Below the pieces are notes generated by a model. It worked only from the letters and a program-made list of their open reading frames with translations. It had not been told where the DNA came from and ran no database searches. Below, piece by piece: positions 55,565-64,000 of a DNA stretch of 64,000 bases. The position numbers were made by a program, and so were the translations under genes. The DNA comes from Streptomyces sp. NBC_00234 (GTDB lineage: Bacteria; Actinomycetota; Actinomycetes; Streptomycetales; Streptomycetaceae): positions 1,364,001 to 1,428,000 of the forward strand of contig NZ_CP108101.1 in NCBI RefSeq assembly GCF_036195325.1, given 5' to 3'. How positions within the stretch are numbered: the first letter of the stretch is position 1; each line of letters starts with the position of its first letter.

Positions 55565-56242
55565 ATGAGCGAGCGCCCCACCGATTCCGTCCCCAGCAGG
55601 CTGACACACTGGGAGAAACGCACCGAAGTACCGCTCTTCGCGGCCTCACTGATCTTCCTCGGCGGCTACGCGGTCCGCGTCCTCGCCCCTCACGACACCG
55701 AACCTTGGCGCGATCTCGCCCTCGCCCTGGTCTGCGGCACGTGGCTGCTCTTCCTGACGGACTACGTGGTGCGGCTCCGGCTGAGCGGACTCGGCATCCG
55801 GTTCATCCACAGCCACTGGCTGGACACGGTCGTGCTCGTGCTCCCGCTCCTGCGCCCCCTGCGCGTGGTGCAGGTCTACAGCGCGGTCCAGGACCGGCGG
55901 GACCGCCCGCGGCTGAGCCTGTACGCCCGGGTGATGGCGTACGCCGGCATGGCGGCGGTGCTGCTCGGCTTCGCCGCCTCGCTGGCCGTCTACGACCAGG
56001 AGCGCGGAGCGCCCGGCTCCACGATCAGCACCTTCGGGGACTCGGTCTGGTGGGCCTGCGAGACGCTCACGACGGTGGGGTACGGGGACGCGGTCCCCGT
56101 CACGCCGGGGGGCCGGGTGATCGCCGCGCTGCTGATGGTCTGCGGGCTCGCGCTGCTGGGGGCGGTGACCGGCTCGTTCTCCTCGTGGCTGCTGCAGGTC
56201 TTCACACGGGAGGACGAGAAGGGACCCCCGGGGCGCATGTAG
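55565..56242 (+). CDS. Two-pore-domain-like / Kv-type potassium channel subunit
   Basis: 225 aa. N-terminal voltage-sensor-like helices (EVPLFAASLIFLGGYAVRVL; LALALVCGTWLLFLTDYVV; an Arg-bearing S4 region RPLRVVQVYSAVQDRR), S5, pore helix, and selectivity filter TTVGYGD at 169-175, then S6. Likely a six-helix tetrameric K+ channel without a C-terminal RCK domain. Divergent from HIT, convergent with thrS. Confidence 0.88.
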   Translation: MSERPTDSVPSRLTHWEKRTEVPLFAASLIFLGGYAVRVLAPHDTEPWRDLALALVCGTWLLFLTDYVVRLRLSGLGIRFIHSHWLDTVVLVLPLLRPLRVVQVYSAVQDRRDRPRLSLYARVMAYAGMAAVLLGFAASLAVYDQERGAPGSTISTFGDSVWWACETLTTVGYGDAVPVTPGGRVIAALLMVCGLALLGAVTGSFSSWLLQVFTREDEKGPPGRM

Positions 56243-56256
56243 CGCTCCGGGGGCCC
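56222..56256. terminator. Bidirectional hairpin between the K+ channel gene and thrS
   Basis: Stem 56222-56236 with 56242-56256 (12 contiguous pairs including one G-T, then one A-C mismatch and two more pairs), loop ATGTA. It overlaps the channel stop codon and lies 16 bases past the thrS stop. Confidence 0.75.
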
Positions 56257-56271
56257 CTCACGGCGTGCGGA

Positions 56272-58248
56272 TCAGACCTGAACGCGGTCCTCGACGGCCT
56301 TCGCGATCTTGGCGAGGGCGTCCTCGACCGGGATGCCGTTCTCCTGCGAACCGTCGCGGTAGCGGAAGGAGACGGCACCGTTGGCCATGTCCTCGTCGCC
56401 CGCGATGATCATGAACGGGACCTTGGCCTTCTGGTGGTTGCGGATCTTCTTCTGCATCCGGTCCGAGGAGGCGTCGACATCGACCCGCAGCCCCTGCTTG
56501 CGCGCCTTGGCCGCGAACTCCTGGAGGTACGGGATGTGCGCGTCGCCGATCGGGATGCCGATCGCCTGCACGGGGGCCAGCCACACCGGGAACGCACCCG
56601 CGTAGTGCTCCAGGAGTACCGCGAAGAAGCGCTCGATGGAACCGAACAGGGCACGGTGGATCATGACCGGGCGCTGCTTGGTGCCGTCGGGGCCGGTGTA
56701 CTCCAGGTCGAAGCGCTCCGGCAGGTTGAAGTCGAGCTGCACGGTCGACATCTGCCAGGTACGGCCGATGGCGTCCTTGCACTGCACGGAGATCTTCGGG
56801 CCGTAGAACGCGGCGCCGCCCGGGTCGGGAACGAGCGGCAGACCCTGCTTCTCGGCGACCTGACGCAGCGTCTCGGTGGCCTCTTCCCAGATCTCGTCCG
56901 ACCCGACGAACTTCTCCGGGTCCTTGGTGGAAAGCTCCAGGTAGAAGTCGGTCAGACCGTAGTCACGGAGCAGGTTCAGGACGAACGTGAGCGTCCTGTC
57001 GAGCTCCTCCGCCATCTGCTCCTTGGTGCAGTAGATGTGCGCGTCGTCCTGCGTGAAGCCGCGGGAGCGGGTCAGGCCGTGGACGACACCCGACTTCTCG
57101 TACCGGTACACCGTGCCGAACTCGAAGAGACGGAGCGGAAGTTCGCGGTACGAACGGCCACGCGCATCGAAGATCAGGTTGTGCATCGGGCAGTTCATCG
57201 GCTTGAGGTAGTAGTCCACCCCGTCGTCGAGCTGCATGGGCGGATACATGCCGTCGGCGTACCAGTCCAGGTGGCCGGACTTCTCGAAGAGCTTGCCCTT
57301 GGTGGCGTGGGGGCTGTAGACGAACTCGTAGCCCTCCTCCTCGTGGCGGCGCCGCGAGTAGTCCTCCATGGCCCGGCGGATGACGCCGCCCTTGGGGTGG
57401 AAGACCGCGAGACCGGGGCCGATCTCGTCGGGGAAGGAGAAGAGGTCCAGCTCGTTGCCGAGCTTGCGGTGGTCGCGCTTGGCGGCCTCCTCCAGGAACT
57501 CCAGGTGCGCCTTGAGCTCGTCCTTGGTGGGCCACGCGGTGCCGTAGATGCGCTGGAGCATCGGGTTCTTCTCGCTGCCGCGCCAGTACGCCGCGGCGTT
57601 CCGCATCAGCTTGAACGCCGGGATGAACCGGGTGGTCGGCAGGTGCGGGCCCCGGCAGAGGTCCTTCCAGCAGAGCTCGCCGGACTTCGGGTCCAGGTTG
57701 TCGTAGATGGTCAGCTCGCCGCCGCCCACCTCGACGTCCGCGCCGTCGTCCGAGGACGCCGAGCCCTTGATGCCGATGAGCTCCAGCTTGTACGGCTCGT
57801 CGGCGAGCTCCTCGCGGGCCGCCTCGTCGGTGACGACGCGGCGGGAGAAGCGCTGACCCCGCTTCTGGATCTCCTGCATCTTCTTCTCGATGGCCTTGAG
57901 GTCCTCGGGGGTGAACGGCTTCTCGACGTCGAAGTCGTAGTAGAAGCCGTCCTTGACCGGCGGGCCGATGCCGAGCTTGGCGTCGGGGTGCAGCTCCTGG
58001 ACCGCCTGCGCCATGACGTGCGCGGTGGAGTGCCGCAGGATGTTCAGGCCGTCCTCGGAGGAGATCTCGACGGGCTCGACGGTCTCGCCGTCCTTGAGCT
58101 CGTACGCGAGGTCCTTCAGCTCGCCCTCGACGCGTGCGGCGACCACGGTGCGCTGACCGGGGAAGAGCTCGGCCGCCGTAGTCCCCGTCGTCACCACGCG
58201 CTCTTCCCGCTCGGAATCGCGTTGGATGATCACACGGACGTCTGACAC
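56272..58248 (-). CDS. thrS: Threonyl-tRNA synthetase
   Basis: 658 aa: N-terminal TGS domain ([20 protein letters not shown]), editing domain ([20 protein letters not shown]), class II catalytic core with zinc ligand Cys in PMNCPMHN and [20 protein letters not shown], and the anticodon-binding C-terminus. GTG start with AGGAGAG 6 bases upstream; a longer frame from 58296 was rejected. No T-box leader. Confidence 0.97.
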   Translation of the reverse strand: MSDVRVIIQRDSEREERVVTTGTTAAELFPGQRTVVAARVEGELKDLAYELKDGETVEPVEISSEDGLNILRHSTAHVMAQAVQELHPDAKLGIGPPVKDGFYYDFDVEKPFTPEDLKAIEKKMQEIQKRGQRFSRRVVTDEAAREELADEPYKLELIGIKGSASSDDGADVEVGGGELTIYDNLDPKSGELCWKDLCRGPHLPTTRFIPAFKLMRNAAAYWRGSEKNPMLQRIYGTAWPTKDELKAHLEFLEEAAKRDHRKLGNELDLFSFPDEIGPGLAVFHPKGGVIRRAMEDYSRRRHEEEGYEFVYSPHATKGKLFEKSGHLDWYADGMYPPMQLDDGVDYYLKPMNCPMHNLIFDARGRSYRELPLRLFEFGTVYRYEKSGVVHGLTRSRGFTQDDAHIYCTKEQMAEELDRTLTFVLNLLRDYGLTDFYLELSTKDPEKFVGSDEIWEEATETLRQVAEKQGLPLVPDPGGAAFYGPKISVQCKDAIGRTWQMSTVQLDFNLPERFDLEYTGPDGTKQRPVMIHRALFGSIERFFAVLLEHYAGAFPVWLAPVQAIGIPIGDAHIPYLQEFAAKARKQGLRVDVDASSDRMQKKIRNHQKAKVPFMIIAGDEDMANGAVSFRYRDGSQENGIPVEDALAKIAKAVEDRVQV

Positions 58249-58347
58249 CGGTCTCTCCTGACTGAGGGGGTGCGGCGCTTCGTATCGCGCGCGCAAGACG
58301 AATCGTACCGAGCCGGCACCCCCCTTAGCGAAAGGGATACCGCCCGG

Positions 58348-59619
58348 CTACGTCTCCTCCCCCGTGCACGCCTCCTCGAAGAAGTCCAGGTTCTCCTGGA
58401 GGGACTTCATCAGCCGGTCCCGCTCCGTCTCGTCGACCTGGACGGGAGCCACCTGCGAGGCACCGCTCAGACGCCGGAAGCCGCCCCGGCTCTCCAGCAG
58501 CCCGTCCACCCGGATCGGCAGTCCGACCAGGTGGGCGTGGCCCGCGATGCGGTACGCCTCCTCGTCGAGCTCCAGCCGTACGTGGGCGACCTCGGCGCCC
58601 GCCAGCACGCTCAGCCGTACGATTCCTGCGCCCCGCGGCCCGGAGCGGCGCATCCGGACGACGGCGCCGGTGATCCGTACCGGGACGGCGGGCTCGTCCT
58701 GGAGGTAGCGGGCACCGGCCCGGCGCAGCGCGGGCAGGTCGCCGGGGGAGAACTCGACGGGCTCGGGGCGGGCGGGGCAGCCTTCGGGCGTTCCGGCGGC
58801 GGGCGCCCACTCCAGGGCGATCCCGGCCCCCTCGGAGCCCCGGACCAGGGCGACGAGCGCCTCGGTCAGCTCCCGGCTGACGCCCGCGCCGACCGCCGAG
58901 CCGAAGGCTTCCATGCCTCCCGTGGCCCGCTGGTAGTCGACGGCCTCACGGGTGGCGTGCAGGGCCTGGTAGAGCTGTACGGCGACGGCTCGCCCGGAGG
59001 CGACGGGCACGAACGCGGTGAGCCTGCGCCCGCCCGGCGCGGGCCCCACCAGGGTCCCGTCCAGTGCCGCCTGGGCCCTTCTGCGGTGCCGGGTGCCGTG
59101 GTAGCCGGCCGGGCCCCGGACCGCCAGCGCGCCGGCCAGCAGGATCTGCCGGGCCGCCGAGCGCAGCTGTCCGTCCTCGGTCCAGCCCGCCGCTCCGGCG
59201 GCTCCGGCGGCCGACTCGGGGACGTCGCGCCACCACCGGATCTCGTCGCTGGGCACCGCGAGGGAGACCAGGACGTCCCTGGCGGAGGGTGCGGCGCTCC
59301 GTGCCAGCGCGGTGAGGGCCTCGCCGATGAGGTCCTCGCTGTCCGGGAAGGCGGAGGTGTCGGGCACCAGCAGGCTGGTGGCGCCGCCCACGGGTCCGGG
59401 CGGGGTCCAGCGGCTGTAGCGTCCGGCGGCTCCGCCACGCCGCTGCCAGCCGTGCCGGTACAGGAGCGCGCCGAGGACGGCGGGGTCGACGAGGGCGGGA
59501 TCGGGGACGTGCCCCGCGGTCCGCAGCGCGTCCGCCCGGTCGCCCGGGTGGTCGCCGGGGTGTGGTCGCGTGTCCGTGGGTGTCGGTCCGTCGAACGGTT
59601 CGTCCATCGACCGGTGCAT
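58348..59619 (-). CDS. Conserved hypothetical protein paired with the DUF4365 gene
   Basis: 423 aa of unknown function. Hydrophilic N-terminus with Pro/Asp-rich start (MHRSMDEPFDGPTPTDTRPH); the body is Ala/Arg-rich with helical segments and a C-terminal beta-rich part (AEVAHVRLELDEEAYRIAGH). No motif recognised. The ATG shares one base with the DUF4365 stop (TGATG) and has GGGAG 6 bases upstream, so the two proteins are probably made together. Downstream is thrS. Confidence 0.75.
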   Translation of the reverse strand: MHRSMDEPFDGPTPTDTRPHPGDHPGDRADALRTAGHVPDPALVDPAVLGALLYRHGWQRRGGAAGRYSRWTPPGPVGGATSLLVPDTSAFPDSEDLIGEALTALARSAAPSARDVLVSLAVPSDEIRWWRDVPESAAGAAGAAGWTEDGQLRSAARQILLAGALAVRGPAGYHGTRHRRRAQAALDGTLVGPAPGGRRLTAFVPVASGRAVAVQLYQALHATREAVDYQRATGGMEAFGSAVGAGVSRELTEALVALVRGSEGAGIALEWAPAAGTPEGCPARPEPVEFSPGDLPALRRAGARYLQDEPAVPVRITGAVVRMRRSGPRGAGIVRLSVLAGAEVAHVRLELDEEAYRIAGHAHLVGLPIRVDGLLESRGGFRRLSGASQVAPVQVDETERDRLMKSLQENLDFFEEACTGEET

Positions 59620-60215
59620 CAGGGTCTCCCTCCCGCCCCGACCCGGGTCATGATCTCGCAGAGTGCTCGGTCGTCGAAGATCCGCGAGGTCGGGATGCGC
59701 ACGGTGGTCCTGTGCCGGCCCGTCACCGCGTGGCCCGCCAGGTTGGTCCAGTAGCAGCAGTGCCGCAGGTCGAGCTGTTCGTGTCCGGCGCGGAGCCAGT
59801 CCTCCTGGCTGCGGGGCACGAGCATCACGACCAGGATCTTGTGCACCGACACGGGGGTACGGGCGAGCTTCACGAGGTGGGCGTTGTCGAGCGTGAAGGA
59901 GAACGCCGGACCGGTGGGGTGCGAGGGGATCTGGTAGGTGCATTTGAGCTGCACCTTGATGGTCACCTCGTCGTCGACGGTGTGGTCGGGGGCACCGTGA
60001 CTGACGTGCCAGTCGATGCCGTTGTCGGGAAAGGGCTGTGACAGGGAGCATCCCGCCGCCGCGGCCACCGCGTGCAGGTAGCCCACCTGGAGGGTCTCCA
60101 TGCAGGCGGTGGTGGCGAGGGTGCCGCGCAGCGGTGTGATGCGCTGCGGCGGCAGTACTCCCCCGTGGTTCTCGGCGCGGGAGGGGCCCCCTGGGTTCGG
60201 CTGCGCGAGCGCCAT
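59619..60215 (-). CDS. DUF4365 domain protein, possible PD-(D/E)XK nuclease fold
   Basis: 198 aa from the ATG at 60213-60215; an in-frame TTG at 60278 is an alternative. The core TACMETLQVGYLHAVAAAAG then PDNGIDWHV (Asp68) and VTIKVQLKCT (Gln89-Leu-Lys91) resembles the D...QxK pattern of restriction-like folds to which DUF4365 is related. Such domains occur in DNA-processing and defence proteins; activity unproven. Coupled by a 1-base overlap to the 423-aa gene; divergent from an exonuclease gene. Confidence 0.75.
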   Translation of the reverse strand: MALAQPNPGGPSRAENHGGVLPPQRITPLRGTLATTACMETLQVGYLHAVAAAAGCSLSQPFPDNGIDWHVSHGAPDHTVDDEVTIKVQLKCTYQIPSHPTGPAFSFTLDNAHLVKLARTPVSVHKILVVMLVPRSQEDWLRAGHEQLDLRHCCYWTNLAGHAVTGRHRTTVRIPTSRIFDDRALCEIMTRVGAGGRP

Positions 60216-60412
60216 GGCTCCGGTTGCCTTCCGGGCTGTGCCGACCGGTTGCCCGGCCTCTGCCGACGGGCAGGTCAACTTCCGTTCCCGTCACTTGTGT
60301 TGTCACCGCAGGAGAGGGGTCGCAAACGGCGTATCAGGCAAACACCCCGGGTATCACCGTTTCGGGCAGAGGGAATCACTCCATCTGCCGGGCAGGTGCG
60401 AGGAGTTCGGGG

Positions 60413-61138
60413 ATGATGCACTGGTTCGAAGGGCCGCTGGCCGCTTTTGACACCGAGACGACAGGCGTGGACGTCGAGGAGGACCGGATCGTTTCGGCCG
60501 CTCTCGTCGTCCAGGACACCGCGGGCGGGCGGACGCGGGTCACCCGCTGGCTGGTCAATCCGGGGATACCGGTGCCCGCGGGGGCGACCGAGATCCACGG
60601 CCTGACCGACGATCACCTCCAGCGCAACGGCCGCTGGCCGGCGCCGGTGGTCGAGGAGATAGCCCGGGCGCTCGCCGAGCAGTGCGCGACGGGGCGCCCG
60701 CTGGTCGTGATGAACGCACCGTTCGATCTGACGCTGCTGGACCGGGAGCTGAAGCGGCACCGCGCGTCGTCGCTGGGCCGCTATCTCCAGAACTCGCCGC
60801 TGTGCGTGCTGGATCCGCGCGTGCTCGACAAGCATCTGGACCGCTACCGCAAGGGCCGCCGCACACTGACGGATCTGTGCGAGCTGTACGGGGTGGTGCT
60901 GGACGGGGCGCATGACGCCGCGGCGGACGCGGCGGCCTCGATGGAGCTGGTGCGCGCGGTGGGGCGGCGGTTCTCCGCACGGCTGGAGCGCCTCACACCT
61001 GCCGAGCTGCACACGCTCCAGGCCGTGTGGCATGCGGCGCAGGCGCGCGGCCTGCAGGCGTGGTTCGCGAAGAGCGGGACACCGGAGGAGGTGGACCCGG
61101 CGTGGCCGATGCGCCCGGAGCTGCGCGCCGCGGCCTGA
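60413..61138 (+). CDS. DnaQ-like 3'-5' exonuclease
   Basis: 241 aa DEDD-type exonuclease. Exo I motif FDTETTG (Asp13, Glu15), IHGLTDD, Exo II NAPFDL, and Exo III GAHDAAADA with His. Resembles the proofreading epsilon-subunit fold as a stand-alone protein; substrate unknown. ATG with GAGGAG ~8 bases upstream. Divergent from DUF4365. Confidence 0.92.
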   Translation: MMHWFEGPLAAFDTETTGVDVEEDRIVSAALVVQDTAGGRTRVTRWLVNPGIPVPAGATEIHGLTDDHLQRNGRWPAPVVEEIARALAEQCATGRPLVVMNAPFDLTLLDRELKRHRASSLGRYLQNSPLCVLDPRVLDKHLDRYRKGRRTLTDLCELYGVVLDGAHDAAADAAASMELVRAVGRRFSARLERLTPAELHTLQAVWHAAQARGLQAWFAKSGTPEEVDPAWPMRPELRAAA

Positions 61139-61179
61139 GGCCGGCGTTCCGGAGTACGGCTCCCGGTGTGCGGGAACGC

Positions 61180-61220
61180 GGAAGCCGGCCCGTCGATGGT
61201 GCTGACGGACCGGCTCTTCC
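61180..61220. terminator. Terminator past tRNA-Val
   Basis: Long imperfect stem (61180-61194 with 61204-61220) directly after the tRNA 3' end on the minus strand; it could also serve the exonuclease gene from the other side. Confidence 0.6.
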
Positions 61221-61223
61221 CGG

Positions 61224-61295
61224 TGGGCGATACTGGTTTCGAACCAGTGACCTCTTCGGTGTGAACGAAGCGCTCTCCCACTGAGCTAATCGCCC
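61224..61295 (-). tRNA. tRNA-Val (anticodon CAC)
   Basis: 72 nt cloverleaf: acceptor GGGCGAT/ATCGCCC, D-arm GCTC-AGTGGGA-GAGC, anticodon stem CTTCG/CGAAG with loop TTCACAC, T-arm CTGG-TTCGAAA-CCAG, discriminator A. The CCA end is not encoded. No integrase or attachment-site duplicate lies beside it. Confidence 0.95.
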
Positions 61296-61334
61296 GGGAA
61301 CGGGATGAACCATACAGGGCTCCGTGGGCCGGGT

Positions 61335-61781
61335 TCAAACTCCTTGCAGACGAGCCGTGAGTCCGCGGCGCCCGGAGCGCATCATCAGGGCGTGATTCGC
61401 CCGGAAGACGAGGCGTCCGGGCACGGCGAGGCGCCGCATCAGGGCCCGTCGGACGACGACCTCCTGCTCGTACGTGGCCCTGCTGCCGGCGGCGCGCGCA
61501 GCGACGGTCCAGCGGGCCCAGCCCTCCAGATCGCCGGTCATCGTCGCTTCGAGGACCCGGGAGCGGGGGTCGTGGCGGCTCTGGCGCACGGTGACGACCA
61601 GGTCGTACGGCAGGAACGAGCGGAAGCGCGCGGTCCCGCTGGTCCCGTCGATCGTGGTGACCGACCGGACCTGGCGCCACCACTGCGGATACTCCTCGGC
61701 ACGCTCCAGCGCGGCGTACACGGCGTCGGGCGGGGCGGGCACGTCCCAGACGCTCGTGAAGCGGTAGTGGCTCCAGTCCAT
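61335..61781 (-). CDS. SRPBCC-family (START-like) protein
   Basis: 148 aa single-domain helix-grip fold: WSHYRFTSVWDVPAPPDAVY, EYPQWWRQVRSV, and a C-terminal helix. Such proteins bind hydrophobic ligands or act as cyclases; ligand unknown. ATG gives MDWSHYRF; the longer open frame upstream is not similar to the family. Divergent from the large membrane protein. Confidence 0.85.
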   Translation of the reverse strand: MDWSHYRFTSVWDVPAPPDAVYAALERAEEYPQWWRQVRSVTTIDGTSGTARFRSFLPYDLVVTVRQSRHDPRSRVLEATMTGDLEGWARWTVAARAAGSRATYEQEVVVRRALMRRLAVPGRLVFRANHALMMRSGRRGLTARLQGV

Positions 61782-61858
61782 GCCCCCAGTCTGCGCGCGC
61801 GGGCACCTACTCAGTCCGGGCACGCCGGAGAACGTCGTGGAACTGAGTATCCGAGCGC

Positions 61859-64000
61859 ATGTACGAGGGTGTGGCGGGGGCCACACTCCCGTACATGGAA
61901 CATCTGCCGCCGCCCGCCGAGGAATTGGCGCTCCTCGACCGTGAACTGGTGCGGCTGGACGCCCGAAGGGTCCAGCTGCTCAACCGGCGTGCCTGGCTGC
62001 TCAGCGTGCTGCAGCAGCAGGCCGCGCCGGTCCCGCCCTTCCCGGTGCGCCACGCGACGGGGCCCTACGCCGCTCCGCTGCGTCCCCGGGGTCCGGGTTC
62101 GGCGGCTCCGCCGCGCAGCGCGCAGAACGTGCTGCTGTCGCTCGGCGGCCTGCTCCTGATCATCGCCGCGATCGCGTTCACCCTGGTCAGCTGGGGCGCG
62201 ATGGGCATCGGTGGCCGCTCGGCCGTGCTCGCGGTGGTGACGATCGGCGCTCTGGCAGCGCCCGCCGTCCTGCTGGGCCGCAAGCTCTCCGCCACGGCCG
62301 AGGCGCTGGCCTGGCCGGCTCTCGTGCTGACGGTGCTCGACGCCTACGCGCTGCACGCGGTGGCGGCGCCGGACACGGACGGTCTCGTGTTCGCGGCGGT
62401 CGCCTCGGCGACGCTGGCCCTGGGCTGGACGGTGTACGGGCTGGCGCTGGGCACACTGAAGCTGCCGTTGCCCGCGGCCGTGGTGGCCGGCCAGCTGCCT
62501 CTGGTGCTGTGGGCCTGGGCGGCCGGTGCTCCGGCGCTCGTCTTCGGATGGGCGCTGATGGTGACCGCGGCTGCGGACGCCGCCGTCGCGCTGTGGGGCA
62601 AGGGGCTCGGGGTACGGATCGTGGCGGGTGCCGGTGCGGCGGTCACCGGGCTGATCGCGCTGCTGCTGGGTCTGACGAAGTCGGTGACGGCGGACGGTCC
62701 GCTGTCTGCGGTGGCGCCGGGGTGCCTGCTGCTCGCCGGTGCCGCAGTGGCGCTGTGCGGGGCGTGGTGGGCCCGCCGGGAGCTCGCGTGGATCGCGGGT
62801 GCCCTGTCGGGGCTGGCGGCGGTGGCCGCGGTGGGCGGTGTCCTGCGGGCCGCGGTGGTGCAGGACTGGTCGGTCGTGGCGTACCTCGTGTGCGGGGTGC
62901 TGCTCCTTACCGCGCTGCGGGCTCCGCTCCCGCGTCACACGGCCCGGGGCGTGCTGGCTGCCGCCGGAGCGGTGATCGCCGGTGCGGTGCTCTGGGCGGT
63001 GCCTCCGGTGGGTGCGGCGCTGCTGGGTCCGCTGTCGCTGCTGACCGATGTCTGGGCGGGCGCTCCGGGCGGGGTCCGGGCGGCGCTGGGGGCTTCGGTG
63101 CCGTGGTCGGGCGTGCCGGCCTCCCCTGTGGTGCTCGCGGTGGCCGCGGCCGTGCTCGGTACGGCGCACCGGTGGGCGAAGGTGCCGGTGGGTGCACCGG
63201 GGGCGCCGGGTGCGGGATGGCGCGGCGGAGCGGCGGCCGGTGGGCTGTGTCTCGGCTGGGCCGCGTTGCTGGTGCTGCCGGCTTCGCTGGATCTCGGGTA
63301 CGTGGTGGCGGTCGTGGCGCAGATGGTGCTGGTCGCCGCGCTGCTGCTGGTGGCGGTCCGTGGTCTTCCCGGGGCGCCGTCCGCTCCGCTGTCCGGTGTG
63401 ACGGTGGCCGCGCTGGTGTGCGCGCTGGCCGGCGCGGCGGGTGCGGGGGTGCTGTCGCTGGCCGCGGAGGCGGTCACGTACGCGGTGTTCGGTGCGCTGC
63501 TGGTCCTGTTCACGGGTGCGGCGGTCCGGTCGGGCGTGACGGCGGTGCGGGCGGTGTTCGCCTGTGCCGCGGTGCTGTGCGGGATCGTCCTGGCTTGTGC
63601 GGTCGGCGCGTCGCTGGGGCTGGCCGCGTACGAGGGAGCGCCGATCGTGCTGGCGGTTCCCGCGGTGACCGTGCTGCTGGGGACCCGGCTGCGGGGCGGC
63701 CCGGTGGGGACCTCGGTCGAGCTCGCGGGGGCGTTCGGCGGTCTGGTCGCGGTGCTGATGGCGGTGCCGGACGCGCCGTTCCTGGCCCTGGTGCTGGCGT
63801 TGTGCGGGGTGCTGGCGGCGGGCACCGCGCTTCGTCCGGAGCGCAGGAAGGTCGCCGGATATCTGTCGGTGGGCCTCTTCGTGGCGGCCACCTGGGTGCG
63901 GCTGGCGGCTTCGGGGGTGTCGGCTCCGGAGGCGTACACCCTGCCGGTGACGGTGCCCGCGCTGGTGGTGGGCGTGCTGCGGCGGCGCCGTGATCCGGAG
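61859..64000 (+). CDS. Very large multi-pass membrane protein, N-terminal part (continues off the window)
   Basis: Open for 714 codons with no stop before base 64000. A ~75-residue cytoplasmic start with a helical segment (LALLDRELVRLDARRVQLLN) is followed by about 20 or more Ala/Val/Leu-rich transmembrane helices without catalytic motifs. It resembles the large Streptomyces membrane proteins carrying the SCO7613 C-terminal domain (recollection). ATG at 61859 is used; the in-frame ATG at 61895 (MEHLPPPAEEL) is equally possible. Function unknown. Confidence 0.8.
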   Translation, partial: MYEGVAGATLPYMEHLPPPAEELALLDRELVRLDARRVQLLNRRAWLLSVLQQQAAPVPPFPVRHATGPYAAPLRPRGPGSAAPPRSAQNVLLSLGGLLLIIAAIAFTLVSWGAMGIGGRSAVLAVVTIGALAAPAVLLGRKLSATAEALAWPALVLTVLDAYALHAVAAPDTDGLVFAAVASATLALGWTVYGLALGTLKLPLPAAVVAGQLPLVLWAWAAGAPALVFGWALMVTAAADAAVALWGKGLGVRIVAGAGAAVTGLIALLLGLTKSVTADGPLSAVAPGCLLLAGAAVALCGAWWARRELAWIAGALSGLAAVAAVGGVLRAAVVQDWSVVAYLVCGVLLLTALRAPLPRHTARGVLAAAGAVIAGAVLWAVPPVGAALLGPLSLLTDVWAGAPGGVRAALGASVPWSGVPASPVVLAVAAAVLGTAHRWAKVPVGAPGAPGAGWRGGAAAGGLCLGWAALLVLPASLDLGYVVAVVAQMVLVAALLLVAVRGLPGAPSAPLSGVTVAALVCALAGAAGAGVLSLAAEAVTYAVFGALLVLFTGAAVRSGVTAVRAVFACAAVLCGIVLACAVGASLGLAAYEGAPIVLAVPAVTVLLGTRLRGGPVGTSVELAGAFGGLVAVLMAVPDAPFLALVLALCGVLAAGTALRPERRKVAGYLSVGLFVAATWVRLAASGVSAPEAYTLPVTVPALVVGVLRRRRDPE

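Noticed and set aside
58248..58347. T-box riboswitch before thrS (also considered for alaS and hisS)
   Set aside because: The leader is short and has no T-box sequence or specifier-loop architecture; the same is true of the other synthetase genes here.
61224..61295. tRNA-Val as an attachment site for an integrated element
   Set aside because: No integrase, direct repeat of the tRNA 3' end or foreign composition beside it.

Overview
The window is a high-GC actinobacterial chromosome segment, almost certainly Streptomyces. Reasons: strong G/C bias at third codon positions, many GTG and TTG starts, the developmental regulator bldD beside the pyr operon, DUF6167/DUF948/DUF2470 genes typical of the genus, and a core gene order (pyr-bldD-nusB-efp-aro-alaS-rpsD-hisS-relA-apt-secFD-yajC-ruvBAC-pdxTS-pimA-pgsA-thrS) familiar from Streptomyces core chromosomes. 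It is mostly housekeeping DNA, and most genes lie on the minus strand.

Regions. (1) 1-5.9 kb: pyrimidine operon pyrR-pyrB-pyrC-(membrane protein)-carA-carB, with a PyrR-type RNA hairpin directly before the pyrR ribosome binding site. (2) 6-7.2 kb: bldD on the plus strand with two abutting BldD boxes upstream, then a repeat-rich intergenic region. (3) 7.2-20.2 kb: nusB, efp, an unusual M24 peptidase, a P-loop kinase-like gene and the shikimate genes aroQ, aroK-aroB (one continuous frame), aroC and aroE. The aro block is split by a ~3.8 kb lower-GC island between aroC and aroE, carrying an IS5-type element, a small secreted protein and two decayed transposases. (4) 18.5-33.6 kb: mltG, ruvX, alaS, a STAND ATPase, rpsD, an iron-box-controlled DUF2470 gene, rarA, a VKOR protein, hisS, an MBL-fold hydrolase and a membrane-anchored cyclophilin. 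(5) 33.7-47.6 kb: a DUF349 gene with a structured leader, relA, apt, secF-secD-yajC, ruvB-ruvA-ruvC, yebC, pdxT-pdxS and a LemA-like protein. (6) 47.7-50.5 kb: a phosphatidylinositol mannoside block (GT4 mannosyltransferase, acyltransferase, phosphatidylinositol-phosphate synthase). (7) 50.8-64 kb: EF-G2, a large membrane protein, a HIT hydrolase, a K+ channel, thrS, a DUF4365 gene with a partner of unknown function, a DnaQ-like exonuclease, tRNA-Val(CAC), an SRPBCC protein and the start of a very large membrane protein that leaves the window.

Many minus-strand neighbours overlap by 1-8 bases (ATGA, GTGA), which implies translationally coupled operons. Convergent pairs are separated by long GC-rich hairpins. 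The observations most worth checking are the aroE codon-usage break beside the island, the iron box between rpsD and DUF2470, the tandem BldD boxes, the PyrR loop, the aroK-aroB fused frame and the structured DUF349 leader. I found no CRISPR array, prophage, biosynthetic cluster or clear-cut new defence system. The nearest candidate for an undescribed system is the DUF4365/423-aa pair at 58.3-60.2 kb.
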